Below are positions 6,695 through 8,505 of a stretch of 8,505 bases of DNA, in pieces (positions within the stretch are counted from its first letter, which is position 1; the number at the start of each line of letters is the position of its first letter). The position numbers and the translations under genes were made by a program. This stretch comes from Hyphomicrobiales bacterium (GTDB lineage Bacteria > Pseudomonadota > Alphaproteobacteria > Rhizobiales > Aestuariivirgaceae), in the NCBI GenBank assembly GCA_026996935.1, contig JALWJW010000305.1, positions 3,953 to 12,457 on the forward strand, in the 5' to 3' direction. The notes beneath the pieces were generated by a model. The model worked only from the letters and a program-made list of their open reading frames with translations, was not told where the DNA came from and ran no database searches.

Positions 6695-7051
6695 ATGAAC
6701 AATTCATTCCAGGAAATTCAAGACAATTCAAAACAAGCTCTTGAAAACATCACAAACAGCGCAACAGCATTTTCAAAAGGCCTTCAGGACATCGCAGCAG
6801 ACAATGCCGAGTTTTCTTCAAAGTCTTTTGAAAAAGGCACAGCAGCTCTTGAAACTCTAATGGCAGCAAAAACAATGGACAAAGTTGTTGAAGCCCAGCA
6901 AACATTTGTAAAATCTGCTTATGAAGACTTTATTTCTCAAATGACTAAAGTTGGTGAAATGTATAAAGCTGCTGCAACTGAAGCATACAAACCATTTGAA
7001 GCTCAAATGGCTGCATTCACACCAGCACCAGCCAAAAAAGCATCTAAATAA
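6695..7051 (+). CDS. Phasin family protein (polyhydroxyalkanoate granule coat)
   Basis: Phasins are small amphipathic helical proteins that coat polyhydroxyalkanoate granules in the cytoplasm and control their size and number. The 118 residues are almost wholly helical and low in cysteine and tryptophan, with repeating Ala/Lys/Glu/Ser patterns. Residues ~5-105 match the Phasin_2 style, including FSKGLQDIAADNAEF, SKSFEKGTAALETLMAAKT and AQQTFVKSAYEDFISQMTK. The tail is Pro/Ala/Lys-rich (TPAPAKKASK), like that of many phasins. The start at 6695 has AAAGGA seven bases upstream. A longer reading from 6626 is rejected because it would begin inside the promoter. The gene is monocistronic, between a strong promoter and a strong terminator. 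A PHA synthase gene is not in the window, so the storage role is by family resemblance; some phasin-like proteins have other functions. Confidence 0.88.
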   Translation: MNNSFQEIQDNSKQALENITNSATAFSKGLQDIAADNAEFSSKSFEKGTAALETLMAAKTMDKVVEAQQTFVKSAYEDFISQMTKVGEMYKAAATEAYKPFEAQMAAFTPAPAKKASK

Positions 7052-7066
7052 ACTTTTTTAGATATC

Positions 7067-7087
7067 TTGGTATCATAGCGATACCGA
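7067..7087 (+). other. Stem-loop in the phasin 3' untranslated region
   Basis: GGTATC-ATAGC-GATACC makes a perfect six-pair stem with a five-base loop, extendable by a G-U and a T-A pair. It starts 15 bases after the stop codon and lacks a T-run, so it is not itself a terminator. It may protect the 3' end of the mRNA. Confidence 0.45.
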
Positions 7088-7094
7088 TGTACAG

Positions 7095-7138
7095 AACGCC
7101 CAGAGCATTTCCTTCCTCACCGCTCTGGGCGTTTTTTT
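7095..7138 (+). terminator. Strong Rho-independent terminator after the phasin gene
   Basis: AACGCCCAGAGC (7095-7106) and GCTCTGGGCGTT (7122-7133) form a perfect 12-pair GC-rich stem around a 15-base loop. The seven-T run (7132-7138) begins in the last two bases of the stem. It separates the phasin transcript from clpS. Confidence 0.93.
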
Positions 7139-7180
7139 GTGCGCTATTTAGTGCCATTAAAATCAAAGATGTGTTTATTG

Positions 7181-7199
7181 GCTTGAATCAAGCTATAAT
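7181..7199 (+). promoter_or_regulatory. Candidate clpS-clpA promoter with an abutting palindrome
   Basis: TATAAT (7194-7199) is a perfect -10 hexamer, but no good -35 lies 16-18 bases upstream. Directly before it is the palindrome GCTTGA-A-TCAAGC (7181-7193), a possible operator or activator site. An alternative reading uses CTTGAA (7182-7187) as a heat-shock-type -35 for RpoH, with a poor -10 in the AT-rich stretch around 7204-7211. Either way the leader is about 65-75 bases. ClpA is heat-inducible in some bacteria, which makes the second reading worth testing. Confidence 0.5.
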
Positions 7200-7278
7200 T
7201 TGCCTAAATATACCTTAATGGCGATCAAACAGACCTGACGTAATTACTTAAGTACATTGAAAGCACATTGAAACTACA

Positions 7279-7608
7279 ATGGCAGATAAAAAAGATTTCG
7301 ATGATGATGGTGGCAGTCAAACCGGCACCATTACGAAAACCAAACCAAAAACAAAAAAACCTCGACTTTATAAAGTCTTGTTACTCAATGACGACTACAC
7401 ACCCATGGAATTTGTCATTTTCGTTTTAGAGAGCATTTTTTCAAAAAGCCGCGAAGATGCAACCGCAATCATGTTGCACGTCCATCAAAAAGGGGTCGGC
7501 CTTTGTGGTGTCTACACCTACGAAATTGCCGAAACAAAACTCACCCAGGTCATGGACCTAGCATTAGAGCATCAACATCCGCTACAATGCACCATGGAAA
7601 AAGAATAG
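7279..7608 (+). CDS. clpS: ATP-dependent Clp protease adaptor ClpS
   Basis: ClpS recognises proteins with bulky hydrophobic N-terminal residues (N-degrons) and hands them to ClpA for degradation by ClpAP in the cytoplasm. The 109 residues comprise a flexible, charged N-terminal tail (1-~28, DDDGGSQTG and a Lys/Thr-rich stretch) that engages the ClpA pore, and the folded core (~30-107). Core signatures are YKVLLLNDDYTPMEFV, with pocket residues N37, D38, D39, T41 and M43; MLHVHQKG, with the substrate-binding H69; and GVYTYEIAETK, then HPLQCTMEKE at the end. These align with E. coli N34, D35, D36, T38, M40 and H66. ATG 7279 is the first possible start, since an in-frame stop lies at 7258. Its Shine-Dalgarno is poor. 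It heads an operon with clpA, ten bases downstream. Confidence 0.96.
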   Translation: MADKKDFDDDGGSQTGTITKTKPKTKKPRLYKVLLLNDDYTPMEFVIFVLESIFSKSREDATAIMLHVHQKGVGLCGVYTYEIAETKLTQVMDLALEHQHPLQCTMEKE

Positions 7609-7611
7609 GAG
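7607..7611 (+). promoter_or_regulatory. Shine-Dalgarno that fixes the clpA TTG start
   Basis: AGGAG overlaps the last two bases of the clpS stop codon and lies seven bases before the TTG at 7619. No in-frame ATG is near the conserved N-terminus, so this site decides the start. The overlap suggests that ribosomes finishing clpS re-initiate on clpA. Confidence 0.85.
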
Positions 7612-7618
7612 CCAGCAA

Positions 7619-8505
7619 TTGCCAACTTTCTCGCGCGGACTTGAAAAAGCCCTACACAGAGCATTAGCTGCTGCAAACGAACGTAAACACGAATTTGCTA
7701 CCTTAGAGCACCTTTTATTGTCGTTGACACAAGATGATGACGCGATAGCTGTTTTAAAAGCATGTGATGTCAACATCAAAGTTCTGATTGAGAATCTTGA
7801 AGACTATCTCGATAACGATCTTTCAGACCTAATCATCGAAAGCGGAGATGATTCCAAACCAACTGCCGGTTTCCAGCGGGTTATTCAACGCTCTGTTATT
7901 CATGTGCAATCATCTGGTCGTGAAGAAGTGACTGGTGCCAATGTTCTAGTCGCTTTATTCGCCGAGCGTGAAAGCCATGCAGTGTATTTCCTGCAAGAAC
8001 AGGATATGACGCGCTATGACGCGGTCAACTACATATCCCACGGTATCGCAAAAAAGCCTGGCATGTCACAAACCCGCATCGTGCACGGCACAGAAGAAGA
8101 TGATTTTGACCTAGATGACTCCGAAGAACTGGACCATGAAGAAGGCCAGACTGCATTAGAGCAGTACTGCATAAATCTGAACGAAAAAGCAGAATCCGGA
8201 AAGATTGACCCACTGATTGGCCGTGATAAAGAAATTGGCCGAACCATTCAAATCCTATGCCGTCGCCAAAAAAACAACCCCTTACTGGTCGGAGACCCTG
8301 GTGTTGGTAAAACGGCCATCGGTGAAGGTTTAGCACGCATGATCGTCAAGAAAAAAGTGCCCGATGTTCTAAAGGACGCAACCATTTTCCAGCTTGATAT
8401 GGGTATTCTTCTGGCTGGCACACGTTATCGCGGCGACTTTGAAGAACGCATAAAGCAGGTTATTAAAGAAATCGAAGAACATGATGATGCCATTATGTTT
8501 ATTGA
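7619..8505 (+). CDS. clpA: ClpA, AAA+ unfoldase of the ClpAP protease; 3' truncated by the window edge, TTG start
   Basis: ClpA unfolds substrates with ATP and threads them into the ClpP chamber; ClpS directs it to N-degron proteins. The frame is open without interruption from TTG 7619 to the end, 295 codons of a protein that is usually about 750-800 long. It begins MPTFSRGLEKALHRALAAAN, the conserved ClpA start, and proline-threonine directly after the initiator leaves little room for another start. Residues ~1-140 are the N-domain, two Clp repeats that dock ClpS (ERKHEFATLEHLLLSL, then GREEVTGANVLVALF). Residues ~155-175 are an acidic linker (EEDDFDLDDSEELDHEEG). The first AAA+ domain begins near LNEKAESGKIDPLIGRDKEI, with Walker A GDPGVGKT at 225-232 (K231) and GTRYRGDFEERIK (pore-loop region). 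The window ends in IMFI, within the Walker B motif, one base short of its aspartate codon. Confidence 0.95.
   Translation, partial: MPTFSRGLEKALHRALAAANERKHEFATLEHLLLSLTQDDDAIAVLKACDVNIKVLIENLEDYLDNDLSDLIIESGDDSKPTAGFQRVIQRSVIHVQSSGREEVTGANVLVALFAERESHAVYFLQEQDMTRYDAVNYISHGIAKKPGMSQTRIVHGTEEDDFDLDDSEELDHEEGQTALEQYCINLNEKAESGKIDPLIGRDKEIGRTIQILCRRQKNNPLLVGDPGVGKTAIGEGLARMIVKKKVPDVLKDATIFQLDMGILLAGTRYRGDFEERIKQVIKEIEEHDDAIMFI

Noticed and set aside
7218..7238. Six-codon upstream frame (ATG to TGA) in the clpS leader
   Set aside because: It has no Shine-Dalgarno and no sign of a regulatory leader peptide; short frames like this arise by chance.
7254..7273. Tandem ACATTGAAA repeats just before clpS
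   Set aside because: There are only two 9-base copies with an 11-base period in AT-rich leader sequence; I see no binding motif or structure.
8025..8336. Minus-strand open frames of 103 and 72 codons inside clpA
   Set aside because: They are antisense to well-conserved ClpA coding sequence and resemble no family.
1..8505. CRISPR array, insertion sequence, tRNA or rRNA gene, prophage or toxin-antitoxin pair
   Set aside because: Reading both strands, I found no regularly spaced repeats, transposase, terminal inverted repeats, RNA genes, or paired small genes of that kind.

Overview
The window reads as the chromosome of an alphaproteobacterium, probably of the Hyphomicrobiales (Rhizobiales) or a near relative, with a GC content in the low-to-mid 40s by eye. 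The evidence is a dac-phasin-clpS-clpA neighbourhood, a DD-carboxypeptidase carrying a SPOR domain, a membrane-anchored J-domain protein of the type found in this class, a GTTC-N7-GTTC SOS box in front of ssb, and TGC-N3-GCA elements at a phasin promoter. The genus cannot be fixed from the sequence alone.

Layout. Bases 1-1336 (+) hold the 3' part of an acyl-CoA carboxylase carboxyltransferase subunit, best matched to the methylcrotonyl-CoA carboxylase beta subunit of leucine degradation. Next comes a complete Mrr-type restriction endonuclease (1418-2317, +) with its own palindromic, operator-like upstream site. ssb (2464-2952, +) follows, with an SOS box at its promoter. panC (3009-3857, -) converges on ssb. 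After a 200-base gap is a J-domain membrane protein (4061-4759, +) whose C-terminus resembles mitochondrial Pam18/Tim14. It converges on a secreted D,D-carboxypeptidase with a C-terminal SPOR domain (4827-6377, -). A 317-base AT-rich divergent region separates this from a phasin gene (6695-7051, +), which has a near-consensus promoter, paired TGC-N3-GCA elements and a strong terminator. clpS (7279-7608, +) and the start of clpA (7619 to the window end, TTG start) form an operon.

How the genes work together. Most are housekeeping genes: leucine catabolism, DNA protection and repair, pantothenate/CoA synthesis, cell-wall trimming, carbon storage and proteolysis. ClpS and ClpA are direct partners: ClpS delivers N-degron substrates to the ClpA unfoldase of ClpAP. 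Phasin would coat polyhydroxyalkanoate granules, and its promoter looks built for repression by PhaR, which is released when polymer accumulates. Mrr is the only clearly accessory gene.

I found no CRISPR array, tRNA, rRNA, insertion sequence or obviously new multi-gene system. The most rewarding signals are regulatory (the phasin promoter, the mrr palindrome, the ssb SOS box, the clpS promoter), together with the Pam18-like J protein.
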